Below the pieces are notes generated by a model. That model ran no database searches, had not been told where the DNA came from, and worked only from the letters and a program-made list of their open reading frames with translations. A program made the position numbers and the translations under genes. Positions 43,682 through 51,879 of a DNA stretch of 64,000 nucleotides are shown here, piece by piece (position 1 is the first letter of the stretch; each line of letters opens with the position of its first letter). The stretch lies in contig NZ_JADEWR010000025.1 in NCBI RefSeq assembly GCF_015207525.1, forward strand, positions 17,192-81,191. Direction: 5' to 3'. The stretch comes from Nodosilinea sp. LEGE 06152 (GTDB lineage Bacteria; Cyanobacteriota; Cyanobacteriia; Phormidesmidales; Phormidesmidaceae).

Positions 43682-44503
43682 GTGAGAGCTCTTTTGATAT
43701 GCAACCGACCCGAACGCCTTACGTCCATGATCCAGTGCTTGAGGGAAGCGGGGCATGAGGTGAAGGCCTCATCCGCCGAGATGGCATTGACAGCAATAAC
43801 CCAAAATCGACCTGATCTTGTATTCATTACCACATGGGATATCTCATCGCTGCCAAGTTTCTTTTTGAAATTGCAGCGGCTATACGGACTCAATCATCGG
43901 ACTAGCTACTATCCAGTCATTATCGCGATCACCCATCACGAAGAGGTTGACTTAGATGGCCTCTACAATATGGGCTTTGACCTGGTCAGCGAAGTTCCCT
44001 TGCGTGAGCCGGTACTGATGGCCCAGGTGATGGCACTAGATCGACGGCTAGGCATATCTTGTAGAACACTGGCCTCGCCCCATCTGCTAGTCGATCTGCA
44101 TACTCACCACGTTTTTCTCAAGGCCAATCAGGGCACACTCCTGGCAAGTCTAAATGTAGGTCAGATTCAATTCATTTTGCTGAAGTGCTTTTTGCGATAC
44201 CCGCAGAGAATCTGGACACGGCCTGAATTACTCGAACAGTTGAGTATCGAAAGTGAATCTCAGAGAATAACTGAAAGCCTTGATATCAGAGTAGTTGACG
44301 GAAATATTTATAGGCTCAGGAAAGCTATTAGGGATGCCCTAGAAGGTGTTCCTAAGGGATGGTGGATTGATAAAGGGTACAAAGAAGGATTTTTTCACAC
44401 AGAGCGGTCTGGGGGCTACTTTTTCCTCGATGCGATCAAGATGGAAGGGGAAATTGACGCCAGTGAATTCCATCTCGCCCGACAAACAGCAATGACCGCG
44501 TAG
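43682..44503 (+). CDS. Response-regulator-like protein with degenerate receiver and OmpR/PhoB-type winged helix
   Basis: The 273-residue protein starts at GTG with AAGGGG upstream. Residues 1-125 look like a receiver domain, but the acidic pocket (ALLICNRPERL where DD is usual) and the phospho-acceptor (PDLVFITTWD, Thr where Asp is usual) are lost. Residues about 150-250 form a winged helix (GQIQFILLKCFLRYPQRIWT then RPELLEQL, and a late hairpin IDKGYKEGFFH). It would therefore bind DNA without phosphorylation control. It is transcribed away from the T4SS operon, so it probably regulates that operon and itself. Confidence 0.75.
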   Translation: MRALLICNRPERLTSMIQCLREAGHEVKASSAEMALTAITQNRPDLVFITTWDISSLPSFFLKLQRLYGLNHRTSYYPVIIAITHHEEVDLDGLYNMGFDLVSEVPLREPVLMAQVMALDRRLGISCRTLASPHLLVDLHTHHVFLKANQGTLLASLNVGQIQFILLKCFLRYPQRIWTRPELLEQLSIESESQRITESLDIRVVDGNIYRLRKAIRDALEGVPKGWWIDKGYKEGFFHTERSGGYFFLDAIKMEGEIDASEFHLARQTAMTA

Positions 44504-44507
44504 GTCG

Positions 44508-45047
44508 TTAATTAAAAGGCAAAGTCAAAAGAACTTTCCCTTTGATACGACCTTCAGGAATCGGCCCAAGATACCGAGAATCATAGGATTTATCTCGGTT
44601 ATCCCCCATTAAAAAATAATGCCCTGGAGTAACTTTAGTTAAAGCGAAGTCCCTCTGTTGCCCGATAGCGTAGGATTCGGTAAAGATGTCCCCGTTAATG
44701 TAGAGACTTCCATTTACGATTTGCAGCTCATCGCCGGGTATACCGACAACTCGTTTTACAAAAAGAACCTGCTCTCTGTTCATAAGTCCTGCCCTAAACC
44801 CTGAGTCAAAGGCCACGATGTCACCCCGCTCGGGGTCTTTGGTGAGATACTGCATGTTGTTCACCAGGACGTGGTCGCCTCCATGCAGAGTAGGCTCCAT
44901 TGATTCGCTAGGAATGTGGCTAAGGGGAATGACACTCCTTAAAAGTACAAGGAGAGGGATGCCAACAGCCGCGATTGCGAATACATCGCCTAAGGACTGT
45001 TTGATGATTTGGATTTCACCGGGCCTAAGGAATTCGCGCTTCTGCAT
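44508..45047 (-). CDS. lepB: Type I signal peptidase (S26 family) of the element
   Basis: The 179-residue protein has one N-terminal membrane segment (about 20-38), the catalytic serine block IPSESMEPTL (Ser49), the general-base lysine block VKRVVGIPGD (Lys98), and the conserved FLMGDNRDKSYDSR motif. It removes signal peptides from exported proteins at the outer face of the inner membrane. Plasmid-borne copies (TraF-like) can mature pilins or other transfer proteins. It follows the 107-residue gene by 3 bases and is convergent with the regulator (4 bases). Confidence 0.92.
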   Translation of the reverse strand: MQKREFLRPGEIQIIKQSLGDVFAIAAVGIPLLVLLRSVIPLSHIPSESMEPTLHGGDHVLVNNMQYLTKDPERGDIVAFDSGFRAGLMNREQVLFVKRVVGIPGDELQIVNGSLYINGDIFTESYAIGQQRDFALTKVTPGHYFLMGDNRDKSYDSRYLGPIPEGRIKGKVLLTLPFN

Positions 45048-45050
45048 GTT

Positions 45051-45374
45051 TTAGTCCTGAAAGAGAGCAACAAAGTCGTCAGTCTTGGCAGACAATGAGC
45101 CTGATAGCATCTCAATGCCAGCCAAGGCCTTCATTTGGGAGACAGTCAACGGGCGACCGGAGAGCCGAGCGCAGATGTCATCCAAATCCTTGGCCACCTC
45201 AACTAGAGATTGCAGGAGGTTGAGCTGTGGCTGCGGCTGCGGCTCTGGCTGAAGATCATCATTCAGTAGTTCTTCTAGGAGAGGAGCGAATAAAGTGATC
45301 ACACTCTCGTCCCAATCCAAAGGATCACGACGGCCTGGTGGGGTGGCCGAGTGTGGTGCAGCGTCGTTAGCCAT
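45051..45374 (-). CDS. Small acidic hypothetical protein coupled to the signal peptidase
   Basis: A 107-residue protein with a Gln/Pro/Glu-rich middle (LQPEPQPQPQLNLLQSLVEV) and a helical C-terminus (LTVSQMKALAGIEMLSGSL). No family was recognised. A GGAGAT-type ribosome site precedes the ATG and the stop is 3 bases before the peptidase gene, so the two form an operon. Confidence 0.6.
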   Translation of the reverse strand: MANDAAPHSATPPGRRDPLDWDESVITLFAPLLEELLNDDLQPEPQPQPQLNLLQSLVEVAKDLDDICARLSGRPLTVSQMKALAGIEMLSGSLSAKTDDFVALFQD

Positions 45375-45459
45375 GCCTATATCTCCTGCATGTTTTGGGT
45401 CTTACACAAAAACGCTATAACGAAGGGGTAAACCTTGAGAAAAGTGGAAGGAATGAGTC

Positions 45460-45714
45460 ATGACCCCAACTCCGCGAGTGGTGCGGTGGCTAGAGCTTGT
45501 CCTTGGTAGCTTTTTTGCAGTGATGACTACGTTGTTCTTGTTTGGCAGCGCTTTTGACCATCAAGGACACCTAATACTGGCATTAGCCGCGGGGCTACTT
45601 ACAACGGGCTTCTGGGTTCCCTCTGCGCAGTGGCCCAGGGCCTGGATTCTCCCAAGGTCGATCACAAGGGGTGGAGCGCTTTCAGTTGGGGTACTCTTCC
45701 TTTCTATTCCATGA
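45460..45714 (+). CDS. Small two-helix membrane protein, C-terminus probably altered by the IS insertion
   Basis: An 84-residue protein with hydrophobic segments at about 12-30 and 36-53 and a good ribosome site (GGAAGGA). The last 15-20 residues (SITRGGALSVGVLFLSIP) end one base from the tnpB stop of the adjacent IS200/IS605 element. They are probably encoded by the element's end rather than by the original gene. Function is unknown. Confidence 0.45.
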   Translation: MTPTPRVVRWLELVLGSFFAVMTTLFLFGSAFDHQGHLILALAAGLLTTGFWVPSAQWPRAWILPRSITRGGALSVGVLFLSIP

Positions 45715-45715
45715 A

Positions 45716-46981
45716 CTACACGCCAGTCGCTATCGCGTCAGGCGGTTTCTTGTGCTTCTTTGTCGCCATTTGCTTCATGCTTCCGCAATCAGTAGGGATG
45801 GCCGACTCCGCACTTGCGAGGCCAAGTTCCTGCCCCCGTGCCCAGATCAAGTTTATCTGGGCAGCATTGACATCTCTATCCTCGACATGACGACATGCCG
45901 GGTTAGAGCAAACATGAACACGGTCTTTCAATGTCTTGGGGGTCAACTCCCAGCACATCGCACAACGCTGAGATGGCTTGAGCTGCTGGGTCGGCGACTC
46001 CACATGGAACCCGCCCGCCTCCGCTGACTTGTAATCCAGCATCGGCCCCACCATGCCAAACCCAACGGAGAGGATAGAACGGTTCAATCCAGCTTTTTGC
46101 TTTTTCCGTTTCCCCTTTTTGGCTCCAGCCGTCATCCTTTTGACATTGAGCTTTTCACCAGCAATCAGGCTGTTACTGCGAACTGTATCACTGGTGAGTT
46201 TGTGTAGCCAATCTGCTCGTTGATTGGCTACCTTTCGCTTGAGCCGGGCTACTTCCCGACTCGCTTTGCGCCACCGACCACTGGCTTTGATGCCAGCTTT
46301 GCGGTCTGGACGACGCTTGCGGCGAAGCTTTTTAGAGGCCACTTTCACGGCAATATCACCCGCCTTGATGAAATCGGGCTTGGCTATCTTTTGGCCATCA
46401 GAGAAGGTGACTGCATCTTTGCAGCCCAGGTCGTACCCAATTGCACCAGGACCAGTGTCCCGCACGGGAACACAGTCCACGGTGATAGAGGCATACCATT
46501 TCCCCTCGCTGGCTCGGTAGACAATCGTGCAAGTGGTGGGTGTCCCCCACGTCCGAGCCTGGCCCCGCATCCGAATCTTGCCTAGATTCGTAATTTGCAA
46601 CTGGCCATGCTTCCCATCGGTCAGCGCTTTCCACCCTGCTTTGCCTGGGTAGGTAAAACCAGAATAATGGCGAATCGCCTTGAACTTTGGATAACCTCCT
46701 AGCCCCTTGAAGAAGCGCTGAAACGCGAAGTCTACCCGTTTCACTGTCGCTTGGAGAGCTTGGCTCCCTAGCTCAACGTACTCGGGCCAGCACTCCTTGA
46801 AGGCTGGCAGCAAGTTTTGCTGATCTAGATAGCTCACTGATTCGCCAAACGTTCGGTAGCGGGTAATGCGATGTTCCAGGCAGGCATTGTAGAGATACTC
46901 ATGCAGCCGTCGCCACTCAAACAGCTTTTGCTCCTGCTGCTTGGTGGGGTATAACCGAAAGGTGGTGCGCCTAGTTACCAT
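45716..46981 (-). CDS. tnpB: TnpB RNA-guided nuclease of an IS200/IS605 element
   Basis: The 421-residue protein has the RuvC triad in intact motifs: GYDLGCKDA (D184), LIAGEKLNV (E276) and VEDRDVNAAQ (D370). It also has a zinc ribbon with Cys340, Cys343, Cys358 and Cys363. TnpB uses an RNA made from the element's end to cut the donor site and so favour retention of the element. Length is within the family range. All catalytic residues are present, so it looks functional. Confidence 0.92.
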   Translation of the reverse strand: MVTRRTTFRLYPTKQQEQKLFEWRRLHEYLYNACLEHRITRYRTFGESVSYLDQQNLLPAFKECWPEYVELGSQALQATVKRVDFAFQRFFKGLGGYPKFKAIRHYSGFTYPGKAGWKALTDGKHGQLQITNLGKIRMRGQARTWGTPTTCTIVYRASEGKWYASITVDCVPVRDTGPGAIGYDLGCKDAVTFSDGQKIAKPDFIKAGDIAVKVASKKLRRKRRPDRKAGIKASGRWRKASREVARLKRKVANQRADWLHKLTSDTVRSNSLIAGEKLNVKRMTAGAKKGKRKKQKAGLNRSILSVGFGMVGPMLDYKSAEAGGFHVESPTQQLKPSQRCAMCWELTPKTLKDRVHVCSNPACRHVEDRDVNAAQINLIWARGQELGLASAESAIPTDCGSMKQMATKKHKKPPDAIATGV

Positions 46982-47004
46982 GTACTAACTATGCCTCACT
47001 TGCA

Positions 47005-47496
47005 ATGGCCAGGACAACCCTAAACAAAGCGGCTCACGTCGCTTACAGTATTCACCTACACATCTCCTTGGTGACCCGGTATCGCCGCAAATGCCTCACT
47101 CAGCCCATAGCCGACTGCATTGCCGAAACAGTGCGGCGGATCTGCGCCAAGAATCGGTCTGCACTGCTGAAGTGGGGTGTTGAGCCTAACCACATTCACT
47201 TCCTGGTTAGCCTGCATCCTGACAGCAACATTTCTCAGCTTGTAAAAAGCTTCAAGTCGGCTTCAACCAAGGCCGTGATTGCTCAATTTCCTGAGGAGTT
47301 CAGAAAAACTTACTGGAAGGGCCGCAGCCTGTGGGGCAGGCAAAAAGCCATCATCTCTTGTGGCGGCGCATCCCTGGCCATCGTCATGGAGTACGTCAAA
47401 ACCAGGCAGGGGTTGAGGGTGAGTAGCGCCGTCCCCGTGTTCGCTCTCATCCCCCAGTCGCTTCGCGTTAGGGGGATTTCCCGCTCACGTTGTTAA
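47005..47496 (+). CDS. tnpA: TnpA Y1 transposase of the IS200/IS605 element
   Basis: The 163-residue HUH transposase has the EPNHIHFLVSL metal-binding motif (H63, H65) and the catalytic tyrosine in VMEYVKTRQ (Y130). These enzymes cut and rejoin single-stranded DNA at hairpin ends. The last 30 residues are not conserved and overlap the candidate end hairpin. The central block SLWGRQKAIISCGGASL is well conserved in cyanobacterial copies (general knowledge). Confidence 0.88.
   Translation: MARTTLNKAAHVAYSIHLHISLVTRYRRKCLTQPIADCIAETVRRICAKNRSALLKWGVEPNHIHFLVSLHPDSNISQLVKSFKSASTKAVIAQFPEEFRKTYWKGRSLWGRQKAIISCGGASLAIVMEYVKTRQGLRVSSAVPVFALIPQSLRVRGISRSRC
47449..47477 (+). repeat. Hairpin at the tnpA-side end of the IS200/IS605 element
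   Basis: ATCCCCC and GGGGGAT flank a 15-base loop within the last codons of tnpA. Subterminal hairpins of this type are the TnpA recognition sites at IS200/IS605 ends. Confidence 0.5.
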
Positions 47497-47949
47497 AAAG
47501 CAGATCCATAAAAAACCTCCGGAAAACTGCGGGGATTGAAGCATAGATTTAGCAAGGCTCGTTCACCACTGAAGACCTGCAAACTCTTTGCATTCACACC
47601 ATAAACCTGCAATATCTCCCGTGTATCGCAGTAAAGTTTTTGTTACGAAAATAAATAGATCGAAGACTATCTAAAAAGTCTAATATGGTGCATCAGCTTG
47701 AATACACCGCTGCATTAGCGTCAACAGAACTTGGTCAGATGTTGGCAATTGCCCTCAACCACAAGGGATAGAGACATGCCTGATCCCAAAAAACTGATCA
47801 CCAGTCAGAATTATTTTATAGTTCTCTATCCTCTCAGCCTCGGGAAATGTGAACCCATGGATAGAGAATGAGCAGAACAAATGGAATAATAATCGAGGCC
47901 GGATTGGTGAACGCTGATAGATGTTATTTTTACACCCATAACCTATCGC
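47497..47949. other. 453-base intergenic region
   Basis: It lies between the tnpA end and the stop of the next minus-strand gene. The left 20 bases probably include the IS boundary. The rest is AT-rich without an open frame that looks coding. No RNA gene or clear terminator was recognised. Confidence 0.5.
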
Positions 47950-48348
47950 TTATGGGAAAACCTTGCTCAAAATAATCTCGTCCTCAAACTGGGCAAAAAA
48001 ATCTTTTAACGAAAGACCATTCCCTGCGGCCAATTTCTTTATTCCGGCCCACCCATCATCAGTGACCCATGCCGCATGGCGAATCAGATCATGGCTGGCA
48101 GGTGACTCAGCACGGGTTACAGGCAATGTGAGAGTGAGGTGGGCGCGACCAAGCAACTCAATCAGCTCAGAGCGACTTACTGAAAACTGCACAGCTAGGG
48201 CGTCAATTCGAGCGATCGCCTCTGAGGTTGCCAGAATGTGCCTCAACTTTTTTTTCACCCCATAGCGGGGTGGTGGAGAAGTCAAATTCAGCAGACTTCT
48301 ATCGCTCATGAGCCAACCATTCGCTTCCGCCAGATCACTATACAGCAC
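47950..48348 (-). CDS. Small basic plasmid protein, possible DNA-binding regulator
   Basis: Up to 132 residues; an internal ATG at 48309 (MSDRSLLNLTSPP) is an alternative start. The sequence IARIDALAVQFSVSRSELIE LLGRAHLTL looks like a ribbon-helix-helix or helix-turn-helix segment, with a C-terminal helical part (KLAAGNGLSLKDFFAQFEDE). It lies beside the partition genes but on the other strand. The family is not recognised; a replication or copy-control role is only a guess from context. Confidence 0.5.
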   Translation of the reverse strand: MLYSDLAEANGWLMSDRSLLNLTSPPPRYGVKKKLRHILATSEAIARIDALAVQFSVSRSELIELLGRAHLTLTLPVTRAESPASHDLIRHAAWVTDDGWAGIKKLAAGNGLSLKDFFAQFEDEIILSKVFP

Positions 48349-48620
48349 AACATCAATACCAAGGCAGAGAAAACTGATACATTCGCCATTACATTGGTAT
48401 TGATTATTCTATAGCAATGTAATATATTCAGATGGTATGCCTAAGTAGGTAGCATCGCTGGATGTAGAGATCAGACGCGTCAAGCGGTCGACCATGTGCA
48501 CCCAGCGGCTGGTCAGGGACATCCCGGAATCGCCAGCAGTGATTGAGGAAGTTCTTTCGAGCTACTGGGATGGTAGGTATAGCAAGGATAACGACAAAGC
48601 TCGATCGCATTGGCACCCTG

Positions 48621-48809
48621 ATGAAAAATCACTCCTGGCTAGAGGTGCGCTACTACTCTAAGGGCATCTACGGGGGCTGTAAATCAGCAGAGTGGGAATT
48701 CAGAAGCATCACCACTCCCTACCGAGCTAAGGCAGCAGACCGTGCCCTGGCCCATGCCGAGCAGCTTATGGCCGCACTGTACAAGGAGAATGAAGGAGTG
48801 CCGTTTTAA
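48621..48809 (+). CDS. Small hypothetical protein upstream of parA
   Basis: A 62-residue protein from the ATG at 48621 (MKNHSWLEVRYYSKGIYGGC ...). A longer frame to 48543 adds a non-conserved leader. The aromatic and charged composition, with a helical C-terminus (RALAHAEQLMAALYKENEGV), looks genuine. No family was recognised. Confidence 0.5.
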   Translation: MKNHSWLEVRYYSKGIYGGCKSAEWEFRSITTPYRAKAADRALAHAEQLMAALYKENEGVPF

Positions 48810-48914
48810 GTTGGCACCGCAGCCATGCGATCGCCCCGAGTCAGCAAGGGTAACGCCGCCGATTAAAAAACCGGATTTTTAGATGTATTCTTGCACTACG
48901 TTGAGGTCTTGAGC

Positions 48915-49748
48915 ATGACACAAGTACGATTAGCTATCATGTCCTGCGCCGGAGGGACAGGTAAATCGACAGTGGCCACTAACCTGGCGTATTCGCTTGC
49001 CTGCCTGGGACAAAGCGTCTGCCTCATTGACTGCGACAGCAACGGCACAGCCGCCCTTTTTACGGGCCTGGAAAACCCCAGTAGTATTGGGGAAACTCTA
49101 GTTGCAGCACTTAAGCCAGGATTTAAGGGGCCATGGCCCCTTAAACCTGTATGGCGGGATTACGGAATTGAAAAAGTTGATGCTGTCCTAGGTGGCCACT
49201 TTCTCAACGAGGGTTCCAGGCAGATCCAAAAAGAGCCCCGCGCAGCATACCTCTTGGCCGACGCGATCGAAGACGCACCTCTCCCCCATGACGTGGTTAT
49301 TTTTGATTGCCCAGGAACCATAGAGCAGTTTCACCAAATGGTTCTCCCAGCCTGCAACCAAATCCTGATCGTACTCAAACCAGACACAAAGGACATAAAC
49401 GCTGGATTTGGCTTGATCCAATGGATTGCGGAATTTAGCCGGGATTTGCGCCTAAAGCCTAAGCCCAAGATACTGGGAGTCCAACCAAACGCTTTTGATA
49501 AAGATGCAGCTATGCACCGAGAATGCCTGGCCGATGGGCCAGGCATTGAGGATTCCCTGCCAGTGGTGCTGCGATCGCTGCCAGAGCCCATCCATGTCTT
49601 CCCGGCAATCCAACAAACTCGGTACTTAACCAACGCTGGAGCGGTAGGGTTGCCCCTGCGCCTGTATCGCAGTGATCGCACCACTTGGAAGATCGCGGGG
49701 CTGTTTGAGGCTTTGGCTAAAGCTGTATTGGAGGCTGATCATGGCTAA
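48915..49748 (+). CDS. parA: ParA-family partition ATPase
   Basis: 277 residues from the ATG at 48915, which has GAGG 8 bases upstream; an upstream start at 48891 is less likely. The P-loop is SCAGGTGKST, switch I LIDCDSNGTA, and Walker B VVIFDCPGT, as in ParA/MinD proteins that position plasmids by ATP-dependent binding to the nucleoid. The usual signature lysine before the glycines (KGGxGKT) is alanine here. It overlaps parB by 8 bases. An AT-rich hairpin (AAAAACCGGATTTTT) about 40 bases upstream could be part of the promoter or a centromere. Confidence 0.85.
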   Translation: MTQVRLAIMSCAGGTGKSTVATNLAYSLACLGQSVCLIDCDSNGTAALFTGLENPSSIGETLVAALKPGFKGPWPLKPVWRDYGIEKVDAVLGGHFLNEGSRQIQKEPRAAYLLADAIEDAPLPHDVVIFDCPGTIEQFHQMVLPACNQILIVLKPDTKDINAGFGLIQWIAEFSRDLRLKPKPKILGVQPNAFDKDAAMHRECLADGPGIEDSLPVVLRSLPEPIHVFPAIQQTRYLTNAGAVGLPLRLYRSDRTTWKIAGLFEALAKAVLEADHG

Positions 49749-50979
49749 GGGTGTAAAGCGCTCCTTCACGAATTTGGCTCAAGGGGCTAACACAGCCCAG
49801 GCTGTATCGCTTTTAGGGGAGAAGGATGAGGAAATTGAAGCTCTCAAGGAAAGGATTAAGCAGCTTGAGGCAGGGGTTGCTGGAGGGACAACAGATTGGG
49901 TTTGGATTGATGTCAACCTAATTGAGCCGATGGCGATTTCGATCACTGACGGTTCAGGCAAAGTGGTCGAAGTTTTCGGGCAGCCTAGAAAATTTTTCGA
50001 CCTGGAGGGCATGGCCCAAAGCCTCAGAATAGAGGGGCAGCAAGACCCTGTAGTCCTACGTACAGTGGGAGAAGGCCGCTACCAGCTGCTAGATGGCGAG
50101 ACGCGGTGGAGATCCATTAAGGATGTGCTGGGCCAGGCGAAGATCAAGGCCAGGTTCCATGAGTGCACCGACGAGGAAGCCCTAGCGTACACGCTGGTGG
50201 GTGATGCCCTAAAGAATCGTTTCAATGCCCTAGAGCAAGGGGAATCGATCGTCAATTTGCTCAGGTCAAAACTGAAGAAAACTGAGCAGGAAGTTGTATC
50301 GCTCCTTTACAGGATTCAGAATCAACTGGTTTCAAAGGGAAATGAAAAAGAAGCGATCGAATGGATCTATGAAAATGTAGATGGTTCTGAAATCGTTCTG
50401 CGATTACTATCCTCATTAAATATCACGATAGCGACGATGGTAAATGCTAGATTGCCCTTGATGTCGCTTCCAGACAAACTCAAAGAATCAATCAATAATC
50501 GAACGCTAACGCCAAGCAACGCGCTAATACTTAGAAATGCCCCCGAAGCGATCTGGGCTAAAGCGATCGAGGGCCAAAACGGCACCATGCCAAAGCGCAA
50601 GATGAAAATGCTCATCAACAAACTAGCGCTAGAGATGGCCGATTCATCGCCAACATTGGCGGCGAATGACGGCACAACAATTGACGCTGACAATGCTGAA
50701 GTCGAACCAAGTTCAGGCTCTGGAGATATTGCAAGTTCGCTTCACTTGCAAAGATCAGTCACGCTAGCTGGTGCTGAATCACTTGAAAAAAATACAAATG
50801 CAACGACTGTTCTGAAAGAGCTTTTGAAACAGCTAAGAACTCTTCGTATTGACGAGACTATTGAAAATGACGACAAAGGGTTGGAACTCTTGGAAAGAGT
50901 TACAGCTTCGATTCAGGCGCTTTCAGAATACTACCAAGACAAGGGAAAAGAAGGAAAGAATAAGCGAAAAAAACAATAA
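49741..50979 (+). CDS. parB: ParB-like nuclease-domain partition protein
   Basis: 412 residues from the ATG at 49741, which overlaps the parA stop. The middle holds a ParB N-terminal-type domain (LRIEGQQDPVVLRTVGEGRY, then QLLDGETRWRSIKDVLGQAK). A helical DNA-binding region follows, and a long polar C-terminal tail ends in KGKEGKNKRKKQ. With ParA it should form the plasmid partition complex on a nearby centromere, which was not located. The acidic/Ser linker at about 325-350 is low complexity. The pairing with parA makes the call secure. Confidence 0.82.
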   Translation: MAKGVKRSFTNLAQGANTAQAVSLLGEKDEEIEALKERIKQLEAGVAGGTTDWVWIDVNLIEPMAISITDGSGKVVEVFGQPRKFFDLEGMAQSLRIEGQQDPVVLRTVGEGRYQLLDGETRWRSIKDVLGQAKIKARFHECTDEEALAYTLVGDALKNRFNALEQGESIVNLLRSKLKKTEQEVVSLLYRIQNQLVSKGNEKEAIEWIYENVDGSEIVLRLLSSLNITIATMVNARLPLMSLPDKLKESINNRTLTPSNALILRNAPEAIWAKAIEGQNGTMPKRKMKMLINKLALEMADSSPTLAANDGTTIDADNAEVEPSSGSGDIASSLHLQRSVTLAGAESLEKNTNATTVLKELLKQLRTLRIDETIENDDKGLELLERVTASIQALSEYYQDKGKEGKNKRKKQ

Positions 50980-50993
50980 AAAAGTAGCGCTAA

Positions 50994-51424
50994 AACGAAG
51001 CCAAAAGACTGGGGCCGGTCGTTTCTGTGGGCGATGGCGACACGATGAGAATTAACCATTATGGCGAGACCGTAACCGTGCGCCTGGCTTATATTGATGC
51101 CCCTGAGACAGCTCAAACGCCTTGGGGACCAATGCCACCGATCGCCTGCGCCAGCTCACCCCCCAAAACTCAACCATTCAGTTCAGAGAGGCCGATACCG
51201 ATCGCTACGGGCGCACTGTGGCCGAGGTCTACGCCAATGGCCAGAACGTTAATCTTCAGATGGTGCAGGAGGGCCATGCCGTGGTCTATACCCAGTTCCT
51301 TAACAGCTGCCCTGAGACAGGTAGCGCCCTCCAAGCTGCCGAGGCCGAGGCCCAGCAGCAGGAGTTGAACTTTTGGGATCAGCCAAATCCTTTGATGCCC
51401 TGGGACTATCGGCGGAGTAATTGA
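50994..51424 (+). pseudogene. Broken staphylococcal-nuclease-like (SNase) gene
   Basis: One frame encodes VVSVGDGDTMRINHYGETVT VRLAYIDAPETAQTPWG. The homology then continues in the next frame with NATDRLRQLTPQNSTIQF and ADTDRYGRTVAEVYANGQNV to a stop at 51424. A single-base indel near 51120-51126 explains the switch. The N-terminus with its signal peptide is missing: a stop is met a few codons upstream. SNase proteins are secreted thermonucleases and are common on cyanobacterial plasmids. This copy retains the active-site segments but is not translatable as one protein. Confidence 0.8.
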
Positions 51425-51428
51425 CTTG

Positions 51429-51532
51429 GCTGAGGCTTGGGTGATGCGATCGCAATCCCGCCCCATAACCGGGCAACCTGAATCCAGGTAGATACATCCT
51501 GATAGAGCCCCCCGAGCCTGGTAGCCACGGTG
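51429..51532 (+). repeat. Intergenic repeat, copy 1 (about 105 bases, terminator-bearing)
   Basis: It begins GCTGAGGCTTGGGTGATGCG and ends GTAGCCACGGTG. A diverged copy in the same orientation lies at 54703-54819, sharing GCTGAGGCTT, GTGCGATCGCAATCC/TGCGATCGCAATCC, AACCGGG, AGATACA and GAGTAGCCACGGTG-type blocks. It contains the HIP1-like GCGATCGC and ends in a hairpin. Confidence 0.7.
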
Positions 51533-51540
51533 GGGCTTCT
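51506..51540 (+). terminator. Hairpin terminator after the SNase remnant
   Basis: AGCCCC (51506-51511) pairs with GGGGCT (51532-51537) and is followed by TCTTT. It lies within the 3' part of the repeat copy 1. Confidence 0.5.
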
Positions 51541-51668
51541 TTATGGGACATAAACAGCGAACCGTTAACGCATAAGCAAAATCAAGGCAAGGCTTTGTTG
51601 CAGAATTGCTACATTACTGTTACATTTGTTTACATAAAGAAACATTCAACCAAAAAGAGAGCCTTGAA

Positions 51669-51842
51669 ATGTTCACCACCATCCAACGCGACAACGGCAT
51701 CCTCAACAACTACGCTGTAGAGCCTGATATGTATTTCGCTTCCTACCCCGCGCCTGAGCAGCAGAAGCGCTACGCTTTGCAGGCCGCATTCGCCTCATTA
51801 CTCGTAGCTGGCTTGCTGCTGGTGTCTTTGGCTGTCAGCTAG
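51669..51842 (+). CDS. Psb34/Ssl1498-family small thylakoid protein
   Basis: 57 residues from the ATG at 51669 (AAGAGAG ribosome site). The N-terminal part LNNYAVEPDMYFASYPAPEQ QKRY and the single C-terminal membrane helix (AAFASLLVAGLLLVSLAVS) match the Ssl1498/Psb34 family, small light-harvesting-like proteins that act in photosystem II assembly. A T-rich terminator follows 40 bases downstream, so it is a single-gene unit. Presence on a mobile, transposon-rich segment is unusual; a chromosomal copy is expected elsewhere. Family call is from pattern memory. Confidence 0.7.
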   Translation: MFTTIQRDNGILNNYAVEPDMYFASYPAPEQQKRYALQAAFASLLVAGLLLVSLAVS

Positions 51843-51879
51843 GTTTCATCGCTTAAATCTTCTAATTTGCTTGAAATTG

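Larger units (their letters stand above)
45660..47490. mobile_element. IS200/IS605-family element with divergent tnpB and tnpA
   Basis: tnpB (minus) and tnpA (plus) start 23 bases apart and read outward. One end should lie just left of the tnpB stop near 45660-45715, where the guide (omega/reRNA) of TnpB would also be encoded. The other should lie just past the tnpA stop near 47480-47500, where a hairpin is present (47449-47477). The exact ends were not resolved; this family leaves no target duplication. Confidence 0.75.
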
